A stretch of DNA of 12,935 bases from Chloroflexota bacterium. Its GTDB lineage: Bacteria > Chloroflexota > Limnocylindria > Limnocylindrales > CSP1-4. Below are positions 6,460-12,935 of this stretch, in pieces (the first letter of the stretch is position 1; every line of letters begins with the position of its first letter). The notes beneath the pieces were generated by a model. It did no database searches. It was not told the DNA's origin and worked only from the letters and a program-made list of their open reading frames with translations. The stretch spans positions 1 to 12,935 of the forward strand of contig JAICUV010000074.1 in NCBI GenBank assembly GCA_025935655.1, read 5' to 3'. The position numbers were made by a program, and so were the translations under genes.

Positions 6460-7698
6460 ATGAGCAAGGCCCTCGCCGGCCTCCTCGTCGCGCTCATGCT
6501 CGGGGTCGGCCTCGCTGTCGGCGTCGTCGCCGGCGGCCTGATCGCCGGCAACCGGCCCACGCCATCGCCGGTCGCGATCGCCTCGGCGACCCCCGGTCCC
6601 ACGCCGTCACCCACCGCGTCGCCGTCACCCAGCGAGCCCGCGAGTGCCGCACCGTCGCCGACCGTCACGCGCTCGCCCACCCTGCCGCCGAGCCCGACCC
6701 CCGAACCGACGCCGTCGCTCGTCCCCGCCCCGCTCACCGGTCGGCTGGTCACGCCCGCCGTCGCGTCGCGCCACGTGATCGCGGTGATGATCGACGACCA
6801 GTTCGCCGCCCGGCCGCAGTCCGGGCTGAGCGCCGCGAGCGTCGTGTGGCAGGCACCGGCCGAGGGCGGCATCCCGCGCTACATGGCGCTGTTCCAGGAG
6901 GGCAGCCCCAAGGCCGTGGGCCCGGTGCGCAGCTCGCGCTTCTACTTCATCGCGTGGGCGTCGGAGTGGAAGTCCGTGTACGTCCACGTCGGCGGCTCGC
7001 CCCAGGCGCTCGCGTTCCTCCACTCGTCGGGCGGCCACGGATCCGCCGTGTTCGACGCCGACGGGTTCCGCTACGAGGGCCGGTACCTGTGGCGGATCCA
7101 GACCCGGGCCGCGCCGCACAACGTGTACACGGACGCCAAGAACCTGCGCACGATGGCGCGGGTCGTCAAGGCCAGGGCCGTGAAGTACAAGCCGGCGTGG
7201 AAGTTCGCGCCGGACGCTGCGCTCGTCGACCGTCCGAAGGGTGGCACGATCGTCGTCCCCTACCTCGCCAACCGGATCACCTACAAGTACGACCGCAACA
7301 GCAACACGTACCTGCGCTCCGTGACCGGCGAGAAGAAGCAGACGGACCAGGCGAACAAGAAGCGCGTCGCCCCGAAGAACGTCGTGATCATGATCGTGAG
7401 CTTCGCGCCGCTGAACGACGGCTCCCACAAGCACCGTCTCGAGGCGCAGTTCACGGGCAAGGGCACGGCCTGGATCGCGACCAACGGCAAGACCGTCAAG
7501 GGCACGTGGCGCAAGAAGTCGATGACCTCGCCCACCCGGTTCTACGGGCCCGACGACGAGCAGGTCACGATGACCGTCGGCCAGACGTTCATCCAGGTGA
7601 TCCCGAAGGGCTTCCGTCCGACGATCAAGGACGGCAAGGTCCCGCCGCCCCCGCCCCCCACCGGCACGAGGGGATCCGCCGGCGCGTTGATGCAGTAG
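6460..7698 (+). CDS. Membrane-anchored DUF3048 (YerB-like) protein with Thr/Pro/Ser-rich stalk
   Basis: Predicted cell-surface protein of 412 residues from the ATG at 6460. A signal-anchor occupies about 5-29 and has no lipobox cysteine. It is followed by a Pro/Ser/Thr-rich spacer (about 31-90) that would carry the domain through the wall. The DUF3048 region follows, with VMIDDQFAARPQSGLSAASVV (109-129 region), EGGIPRYMALFQ (135-146) and VGPVRSSRFYFIAWA (153-167), and a second part with APHNVYTD (218-225) and a C-terminal beta-rich half. It ends with six consecutive prolines (395-400). The molecular function of DUF3048 is not established as far as I know. The start is uncertain. GTGs at 6361 and 6412 are in frame, the promoter lies before 6352, and none of the candidates has a clear ribosome site. 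A longer start would add a cytoplasmic tail of up to 33 residues. Confidence 0.88.
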   Translation: MSKALAGLLVALMLGVGLAVGVVAGGLIAGNRPTPSPVAIASATPGPTPSPTASPSPSEPASAAPSPTVTRSPTLPPSPTPEPTPSLVPAPLTGRLVTPAVASRHVIAVMIDDQFAARPQSGLSAASVVWQAPAEGGIPRYMALFQEGSPKAVGPVRSSRFYFIAWASEWKSVYVHVGGSPQALAFLHSSGGHGSAVFDADGFRYEGRYLWRIQTRAAPHNVYTDAKNLRTMARVVKARAVKYKPAWKFAPDAALVDRPKGGTIVVPYLANRITYKYDRNSNTYLRSVTGEKKQTDQANKKRVAPKNVVIMIVSFAPLNDGSHKHRLEAQFTGKGTAWIATNGKTVKGTWRKKSMTSPTRFYGPDDEQVTMTVGQTFIQVIPKGFRPTIKDGKVPPPPPPTGTRGSAGALMQ

Positions 7699-7744
7699 GA
7701 GCCCGACCCGTCAGGAGGCCGCAGCGGGCTCCCGGCGACGGGTC
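7698..7744. terminator. Interleaved hairpins between convergent genes
   Basis: Two perfect 8-bp inverted repeats interlock here: GGAGCCCG (7698-7705) with CGGGCTCC (7725-7732), and GACCCGTC (7705-7712) with GACGGGTC (7737-7744). They share a base and cross, so only one can form fully at a time unless they make a pseudoknot. They occupy the whole 44-bp gap between the DUF3048 stop and the GT4 stop. Bidirectional termination is plausible, but there is no T-tract on either side. Confidence 0.4.
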
Positions 7745-9074
7745 AGAGGAGCGGCCCCGGGCGCGCGACGGCCGCCCACGCGGCCCGTGTCTCGCGAGCG
7801 ACGTCCGCCCACGTGCGGGCACCCGCCGGGCGCGACGCCGCGGCCGCGACGAGCTGGGCGTGGAGCTCGTCGTCGGACGACGCTGCGCGGAGGGCCGTGG
7901 CCAGGCGCGCCGGGTCACCGGGCTCCACGAGGATCCCCGCGGCCCCCACGACCTCGGGCAGGACGCCCACCGCGCTCGCCACGACGGGGACGCCGGCCGC
8001 GAGCGCCTCGGTCGCCGCGAGCCCGCTCGCCTCCGAGCGGACCGGCTGCACCAGGAAGCGCGCGCCCGCCACGAGCGCCGCGAGACGGTCCGGCGGCAGG
8101 AGCGGCGCGTACGCCATCGCATCCGCGACCCCGGCGCGGCCCGCGGCCCGTGAGAGGGCCGCCCGGTCGTCCGGCGTCGCGCCGACGAGGCAGATCCGCG
8201 GCGGCCAGGCCGTGGACCCGGCTTCGCCCTGCGCACCCGGGACGAGCGGCAGGCCCTCCGGCGCCGACTCCGTCGCCAGCCGCGCCAGCGCCTCGAGCAG
8301 GGTGGGCAGGTCCTGGCGCGCGTCGTAGCGGCCGGCGTACACCGCGTATCGGGGCCCGAGGCCCAGCCGTTCGGCCTCGCGTGCACCATCGGCGGCGGAC
8401 GCATCGCGGAACTCGTCGCGTGCGGCGAGCGGCACGACCCGCAGCCTCGCGCCCTTCACGTGGAGGAGCCGCCGTGCCTCCACGGCCGTCGCCTGGCCCG
8501 GGACGAGGACCGCGGCCGCGTCCTTGAGCAGCCGTGCCCGGAGGCGCTGCCCGAAGCGCGCGGCGACGCCGCGCTGGTACGAGCCCGGCATGGCCCACGG
8601 GGCGAGGTCGAGGACCGCGGCCACGATCGGGATGCCGCTCGCGATGGGGAGCGCACCTGCGGCCGCGTGGTAGACGGTGCCGGCTGCGCCGCCGCGATCG
8701 GCGCGCCAGCCGGCGCCGAGGGACGCGCCACGGAGCAGGATTGGATCGACGGTCAGGGCGCCCGAGCGGAGCAGCCGGGTGGGCGGCAGGAGCCGGCGGC
8801 CGACGATCTCGAGGTTCGGCCAGCGCTCGCTGGGATCGTCCTGGTCGGCCGCCAGGAGGAACGAGAACGACTCGCCCGGGACCGGGCTCGCGTCGAGCGC
8901 CGTCAGCAGCTGCTCGAGGTAGACCGAGGTGACCGGCGCGCGCTCGGGGTCCTGGAGCGGCCGGAGGTCGACGACGACGCGCACGCCAGCGGACGCGTCT
9001 CCCCCGGCACCCGGTGCGGTGGCGGCTCCGGCGCCGGCACCCGGCCGCCAGCCGGACCGGCCCTCGCCCGTCAC
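7743..9074 (-). CDS. Glycosyltransferase family 4 (GT-B fold)
   Basis: Cytoplasmic retaining glycosyltransferase, probably using a nucleotide sugar to extend a lipid-linked glycan. The product has 443 residues. The N-terminal Rossmann half begins at VRVVVDLRPLQDPERAPVT (31-49) after a disordered Gly/Ala leader. Linker and acceptor-side landmarks include YHAAAGALP (135-143) and the VLVPGQATAVEA stretch (189-200). The C-terminal donor half has YAGRYDARQDLPTLLEAL (245-262), CLVGATPDDR (295-303) and the EX7E motif, Glu348 and Glu356, in RSEASGLAATEALAAGVPVV. The usual Lys of the GRxxxRK donor-phosphate pair is Gln254 here. The GTG start overlaps the GT2 stop as GTGA (9071-9074). In-frame upstream codons to 9323 lie inside the GT2 gene and look like shadow sequence. 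Acceptor and sugar are unknown. Confidence 0.9.
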   Translation of the reverse strand: MTGEGRSGWRPGAGAGAATAPGAGGDASAGVRVVVDLRPLQDPERAPVTSVYLEQLLTALDASPVPGESFSFLLAADQDDPSERWPNLEIVGRRLLPPTRLLRSGALTVDPILLRGASLGAGWRADRGGAAGTVYHAAAGALPIASGIPIVAAVLDLAPWAMPGSYQRGVAARFGQRLRARLLKDAAAVLVPGQATAVEARRLLHVKGARLRVVPLAARDEFRDASAADGAREAERLGLGPRYAVYAGRYDARQDLPTLLEALARLATESAPEGLPLVPGAQGEAGSTAWPPRICLVGATPDDRAALSRAAGRAGVADAMAYAPLLPPDRLAALVAGARFLVQPVRSEASGLAATEALAAGVPVVASAVGVLPEVVGAAGILVEPGDPARLATALRAASSDDELHAQLVAAAASRPAGARTWADVARETRAAWAAVARPGPLL

Positions 9075-9862
9075 TTGGCCTGCTGCACCGGCCCGCGGCC
9101 GCGGAGCTCGTCCCAGCGGAGGCCGATCACGACGAACAGCGCCTCCACGAGGATCCGGCGGCTCATCTTGGACTGGCCGATGCGGCGGTCCTTGAACGTG
9201 ATCGGCACCTCCGCGACGCGGGCGCCGAGACGCGACGCCCGGTAGGTCATCTCGATCTGGAACACGTACCCGCCGGCGCGAACGCCATCGAACGGGACGG
9301 ACGCGAGCGTGGACGCGCGCCACGCCTTGAACCCTCCCGTGAGGTCGTTGGGCTTGAGCCCGAGGACGACCTTCGCGAACAGCGAGCCGCCGCGGGAGAT
9401 GATGCGGCGCACGATCCCCCAGTCCTCGACCCCGCCGCCGGCCGTGTAGCGCGAGCCGATGACGAGGTCCGCCGCCCCGTCCACGATCGGTGCCACGAGC
9501 GAGGGCAGGCTCTGCGGGTCGTGCGACCAGTCGGCGTCCATCTGGACCACGATCTCGGCGCCCCCCGAGATGGCCTCGCCGAACCCGTCGAGGTAGGCCT
9601 TGCCCAGGCCCTGCTTCGCCTTGCGGTGCTTGACCCGGATCCGGGGATCGGCCGTCGCGAGCTGTTCCGCGAGCTCGCCCGTGCCGTCCGGAGAGCTGTC
9701 GTCGACGACGAGCAGCGTGGCGCCCGGCAGCGCCTCGAGGATCGCGGCCGAGATCGGCGGCAGGTTCTCCGCCTCGTTGTACGTCGGCAGGATGACCCAG
9801 GCGCCGGCCCCGACGGGCCGACCCGCCGTTGGGATGGTGCTCGTGTCCGTCGCCTCGCTCAT
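9071..9862 (-). CDS. GT2 polyprenol-phosphate glycosyltransferase (dolichol-phosphate mannose synthase-like)
   Basis: Transfers a sugar, probably mannose, from a nucleotide donor to polyprenyl phosphate at the inner face of the membrane, giving a lipid-linked donor for extracytoplasmic glycosylation. The 263-residue GT-A protein has ILPTYNEAENL (24-34), LVVDDSSPDGT (51-61), GLGKAYLDGF (85-94), the metal-site QMDADWSHDP (107-116), IGSRYTAGG (135-143), DLTGGFKAWR (173-182) and the C-terminal ITFKDRRIGQSKMSRRI (221-237). These are all landmarks of the DPM1-type group. It has no C-terminal membrane segment, so it is a catalytic-domain-only form. The ATG at 9862 sits 7 bases after a possible -10 box. 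The 3' end overlaps the GT4 gene, so the two probably act in one pathway. Mannose specificity is inferred from family only. Confidence 0.93.
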   Translation of the reverse strand: MSEATDTSTIPTAGRPVGAGAWVILPTYNEAENLPPISAAILEALPGATLLVVDDSSPDGTGELAEQLATADPRIRVKHRKAKQGLGKAYLDGFGEAISGGAEIVVQMDADWSHDPQSLPSLVAPIVDGAADLVIGSRYTAGGGVEDWGIVRRIISRGGSLFAKVVLGLKPNDLTGGFKAWRASTLASVPFDGVRAGGYVFQIEMTYRASRLGARVAEVPITFKDRRIGQSKMSRRILVEALFVVIGLRWDELRGRGPVQQAK

Positions 9863-9875
9863 GGGCCTGAGTGTA
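9863..9875 (-). promoter_or_regulatory. Possible leaderless promoter for the GT2-GT4 pair
   Basis: On the minus strand TACACT (9875 to 9870) is followed by 7 bases and then the ATG of the GT2 gene, the same geometry as at the exporter GTG. There is no clear ribosome site. It lies in the 29-bp gap after the GH18 stop, so the GT genes may also be read through from upstream. Confidence 0.4.
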
Positions 9876-9891
9876 CGCGCTGGGCCCGGCG

Positions 9892-12800
9892 TCAGGACGT
9901 CACGCGGATCGCGACCCTCGTCGTGTTGGCGCGGCCGTTGGCGTCCTTCGCGGAGACGGTGATCGAGCCCGCGCCCGCGCTCCCGGAGCGGACGCTGAAC
10001 GACGCCTTCCACGACCCGTCGGCCAGCTTGGTCGCGGTGACCGTGACCCCGGTGCGGCCGGGCTGGCGGAAGGTCACCCGCGGCGCGGTCGAGAGCTTCT
10101 CCGTGCTCCGGAACCGGACGCCGAGCGTCTGGCCTGCCCGGACGGTGGTCCGGTTGGGGACGACGGTGAACGCCGACGCCCAGACCCAGCGCGTGTACTC
10201 CACGGTGGCCCACGGCGACGTGACCCGCAGCCTCGCGAGGTACCGGCCCTGCGGGACCTGCGCGCCGTCGCCGTCGGTGCCCGACCACTTCCAGGACCGC
10301 GTGCCGTCACCCAGCGCCTTGCCGCTCCACGGGGTGCGCACGACGTGACCGGCGGCGTCGTAGAGGCGGAGGGTCGCCTTCGCGTCGCGCGAGAGGACGA
10401 ACGAGAGCGTGGACGTCGGCTTGAGCGTGTCGCCGTCCTGGGGGAAGAAGTCCGCCGACCAGGCGAGGCCCTTCAGCGTCCGATCGACGACGACCCGCGT
10501 CGAGACGGAGCGGGCGTTGCCCCCGGCGTCCTTGACGCTGACCTTCAGGGTGTAGGCACCGTCCGGGGCGCGGCTGCCGTCCGCCCGGGTCCCGTTCCAG
10601 GTGGCAGCCCACGACACGGTGCCGGAGAGCTTCCACGACCGGACGAGCGTCGTGCCCCTGTACAGCCTCGCGGTTCCGCTCGCGGGCTCGCTCGCCTTGA
10701 CCGACAGGACGGTCGCGTCCAGCGCGCCGTCGCCGTCGGGCGAGAACGCGGGCACGGACACCGCCGGCGTGACGGCGGGCGCCCGGGTGTCCACGGTGAG
10801 CATCCCGGTGCGGCGCGCCGGGTTGCCCGCGGCATCGAACAGCGTGAGCGCCACCTGGTACCGACCGTCCGGGACCCTGCGGCCCGCGTCGTTGGTCCCG
10901 TTCCACGTGAACGAGGCGGCCGAGCCGGTGCCGGTCCTGGTCCGCACCACCGCGCCGGAGGCGCTCGTGACGCGCGCGGTCCAGCGCACGGCGCCACCGG
11001 ACGCGGCGAGCTTGAACGTGGACCCGTCGCGGACGCCGTCGCCGTTGGGCGAGATGACCTGGTTGGTCGCCGACGCCGACGTGATCGCCGGCGGCACCGT
11101 GTCGACGCGGACGCCGTACAGGGCGAGCTGCTGCGCCGTCGCCGGCCGGGCCGACGGGGCGCGATAGACACGGCCGCCCGCGCTCCCGACGAGCTGCAGG
11201 AGGTACGTGCCGTCCTTGACGCGTGCGCCGCCGATCCTCCCGTCCCAGGTCCAGGCCTGCGCACCGGCCGCGACGTCGGGCACGAGGCGCGTGCCCACGA
11301 CCGATCCGTCCTTGCGCAGGACGTAGAGCTTCATGGAACCCATGGCCAGGCCGTTCGTCCAGCGCAGCGCGAGGCCGTCCTCCGACCGGTCGCCGTTGGG
11401 CGAGAACGCGCGTGCGGCGGTCGGCCCGGCCCCCGTCCCGAGGGCGCTCGGGGTCCCCGGCGCGCCGAAGTCGAGGCGCCGGATGCCGGCCTTCACGATC
11501 GTCGCGTTGGGGGCGCTCGTCGCGACGACGTAGCGGGTCGACCCCTTGGCGACCGCGATCCAGACGCCGCGCTCCACGAACGACACGGGCGACCACTCGC
11601 GGATGGGCTGCGTGACCTCGTACCAGGTGTAGCCGTCGCGCCCGACGGGGCCACGGGTGAGCGCGACGACCGTCCCCGCCTTCAGTGATCCCAGGCGTAC
11701 CGACCCGGTGCCCGGCCCGGTCCGGTACGAGAGGCCGTCGCGGGTCACGCGCGCGAACCCGCCGACGGCGAGGCTCGGGGTCGCATCCCACGTCGACACG
11801 ACGTTCCAGGCACCCAGGTGCCCCTTGCTGTCCTTGGCCCGGACGCGGAACGCGTAGCCCGTGGCCTGGTGACCGAGGAACACGTCCGAGGTCGCCCTGG
11901 TCGCCGTGCGCCAGGCCTTCCAGCGGCCGCCGTCGACGGAGACCTGCACGTCATAGGACACGATCCTGCTCACGTCCTTGCCCGCCCAGCGGACGACGAA
12001 CCCTTCGTCGCCCTGGATCCGCGCGAGCGACTTCACGCCGGCGGTCGGGGCGGCCTTGTCGACGAGGAACGTCGTGGCCAGGGCCCGGTAGAGCTCGCTG
12101 TGACCCCCGTCGTAGCCGAGCGCCCACATGCCCGCGCCACGCAGCCCGTAGTCGTTGACGAGCTGGTAGCGCCGCGCGAGCGACGTGGCGTCGTCGTACC
12201 AGATCTGCCGCCAGCTGGTCACGCAGCCATACGTGGCGGTGCAGTTCCGACGCCGGTAGACGACGTACGGGCTCTGCTCCACGGCATCCCACCGCCGACC
12301 GTACTTCTCGGCGTAGGGGAGCACGTTCTCGTAGTTCACCGGCGTGCTGTAGCCGTACTTGAGCCCGCTGATCGTCCGGCTGCGTGGCTTGTCGGACGCG
12401 GTGGACCAGGCACGGCCGTACCACGGCACGCCGAGGATGATCCGCGACCCCGGCACCCGGGCCTTGTACGCACGTACCGTGTCCGCGAGGTCGTACGACG
12501 GCCCGCTCAGCGGGTCGACGGAGCCCGCCGTGGACGAGCTCCCGATCCGGTAGTCGTAGCCCATCACGAAGATCGCGTCCGCGGCCCGGCTGCCGACCGA
12601 CGCCTCGAGCGGGTAATTCCCGATATAGGCCGTGGTGTCGTACGTGACCTGGTAGCCGGACCGGACCTTGTTGAACTCGCTGCGCAGCGTCCGGAGCAAC
12701 GCCACGAACTCGTCCCCGTAGCCGCTCGCCAGCGGCTCGAAGTCGAGGTTCACGCCGCCCGCGCCCCGGTCGCGGACGGCCGCCACGACCTGCCGCGCGA

Positions 12801-12935
12801 GGTTCGCGCGCGCAGCAGCGCTGCCGAGCAACGCCCGCTGGACGGCTGCCTGGCTGCTGGTCCACGCGAACACGCTCACGGTGAGCACGACGCGGGTCCC
12901 CTGGCGATGGGCGGCGTTGATGACCTGGGTCATGC
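9892..12935 (-). CDS. Large secreted GH18-family (YaaH/SleL-like) protein with FnIII-like, SH3b-like and FlgD-like Ig modules; N-terminus outside window
   Basis: The visible 1013 residues (numbered from the codon at 12933) are the C-terminal part of a longer protein. The first Met seen is internal to the GH18 barrel, so the true start lies beyond the right edge. The GH18 domain runs to about 293: GGVNLDFEP (59-67, catalytic Glu66), MGYDYR (124-129), ILGVPWYGRAW (166-176) and GAGMWALGYD (267-276). The GVNLDFE form matches the YaaH/SleL peptidoglycan-linked group more than classical chitinases. An FnIII-like domain follows (about 300-385), then an SH3b-like wall-binding module (about 390-458, LSYRTGPG). 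Next come four FlgD-like Ig repeats starting near 510 (SPNGD), 627 (SPNGDG), 730 (SPDGDG) and 830 (PQDGD), and a final Ig-like domain (923-1013). The only two cysteines (231 and 237) could form a disulfide. It probably hydrolyses or binds wall glycan at the surface. Confidence 0.9.
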   Translation of the reverse strand, partial: MTQVINAAHRQGTRVVLTVSVFAWTSSQAAVQRALLGSAAARANLARQVVAAVRDRGAGGVNLDFEPLASGYGDEFVALLRTLRSEFNKVRSGYQVTYDTTAYIGNYPLEASVGSRAADAIFVMGYDYRIGSSSTAGSVDPLSGPSYDLADTVRAYKARVPGSRIILGVPWYGRAWSTASDKPRSRTISGLKYGYSTPVNYENVLPYAEKYGRRWDAVEQSPYVVYRRRNCTATYGCVTSWRQIWYDDATSLARRYQLVNDYGLRGAGMWALGYDGGHSELYRALATTFLVDKAAPTAGVKSLARIQGDEGFVVRWAGKDVSRIVSYDVQVSVDGGRWKAWRTATRATSDVFLGHQATGYAFRVRAKDSKGHLGAWNVVSTWDATPSLAVGGFARVTRDGLSYRTGPGTGSVRLGSLKAGTVVALTRGPVGRDGYTWYEVTQPIREWSPVSFVERGVWIAVAKGSTRYVVATSAPNATIVKAGIRRLDFGAPGTPSALGTGAGPTAARAFSPNGDRSEDGLALRWTNGLAMGSMKLYVLRKDGSVVGTRLVPDVAAGAQAWTWDGRIGGARVKDGTYLLQLVGSAGGRVYRAPSARPATAQQLALYGVRVDTVPPAITSASATNQVISPNGDGVRDGSTFKLAASGGAVRWTARVTSASGAVVRTRTGTGSAASFTWNGTNDAGRRVPDGRYQVALTLFDAAGNPARRTGMLTVDTRAPAVTPAVSVPAFSPDGDGALDATVLSVKASEPASGTARLYRGTTLVRSWKLSGTVSWAATWNGTRADGSRAPDGAYTLKVSVKDAGGNARSVSTRVVVDRTLKGLAWSADFFPQDGDTLKPTSTLSFVLSRDAKATLRLYDAAGHVVRTPWSGKALGDGTRSWKWSGTDGDGAQVPQGRYLARLRVTSPWATVEYTRWVWASAFTVVPNRTTVRAGQTLGVRFRSTEKLSTAPRVTFRQPGRTGVTVTATKLADGSWKASFSVRSGSAGAGSITVSAKDANGRANTTRVAIRVTS

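Noticed and set aside
6369..8153. Plus-strand frame overlapping the DUF3048 gene and running into the GT4 gene
   Set aside because: Arg-rich shadow of the true frame. It ignores the convergent gene end and hairpins at 7698-7744.
9871..11688. Plus-strand 605-residue frame antisense to the GH18 protein
   Set aside because: The minus strand has clear, repeated Ig-like modules. The plus reading is Arg/Gly/Ala-rich with no recognisable domain.
1..12935. CRISPR arrays, tRNA or rRNA genes, transposases, phage genes
   Set aside because: I looked for spaced repeats, cloverleaf-like segments and transposase motifs and saw none. The only array, at 102-240, is contiguous with no spacers.

Overview
This is a very GC-rich window with tightly packed protein genes, few recognisable Shine-Dalgarno sequences and several starts that look leaderless. 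The gene set points to a high-GC, non-Proteobacterial bacterium. It includes a MazG with a remnant of a YabN-type methylase, an anchored multi-parvulin foldase, a DUF3048 protein, a dolichol-phosphate-mannose-synthase-like GT2 and a YaaH-type GH18 with FlgD-like Ig repeats. Chloroflexota (for example the Limnocylindria/Ellin6529 side) fits best in my judgement. Actinomycetota cannot be excluded from the sequence alone.

Layout. Positions 1-239 carry no gene but hold a degenerate 21-bp tandem repeat and a dyad. Positions 240-3904 (minus strand) are an operon-like run: an anchored peptidyl-prolyl isomerase with parvulin modules, then a MazG nucleotide pyrophosphohydrolase, then RNase PH. The last two overlap by ATGA. 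Positions 3905-4046 are a divergent promoter region. Positions 4047-5731 (plus) are a two-gene ABC-2 polysaccharide-type exporter (permease, then ATPase, GTGA overlap). Convergent to it, 5756-6250 (minus) encodes a small protein of seven 15-residue repeats with a C-terminal membrane segment. After a second divergent region, 6460-7698 (plus) encodes a membrane-anchored DUF3048 (YerB-like) protein with a Thr/Pro/Ser-rich stalk. A hairpin-forming convergent gap separates it from 7743-9862 (minus), a coupled glycosyltransferase pair (GT2 then GT4). The right end, 9892 to the edge, is most of a large secreted GH18-family protein with FnIII-like, SH3b-like and four FlgD-like Ig modules. Its N-terminus lies outside the window.

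Functionally, the left third is housekeeping: protein folding outside the membrane, nucleotide clean-up and tRNA 3'-end trimming. Most of the rest concerns the cell envelope: glycan export, polyprenol-linked sugar and glycosyl transfer, and cell-wall or glycan-binding surface proteins. Most calls are conventional families. The least conventional items are the 15-residue-repeat tail-anchored protein (5756-6250), the 21-bp repeat array after rph, and a shared promoter-like CTAYCCTCCGCGC motif in front of the exporter and the DUF3048 gene.
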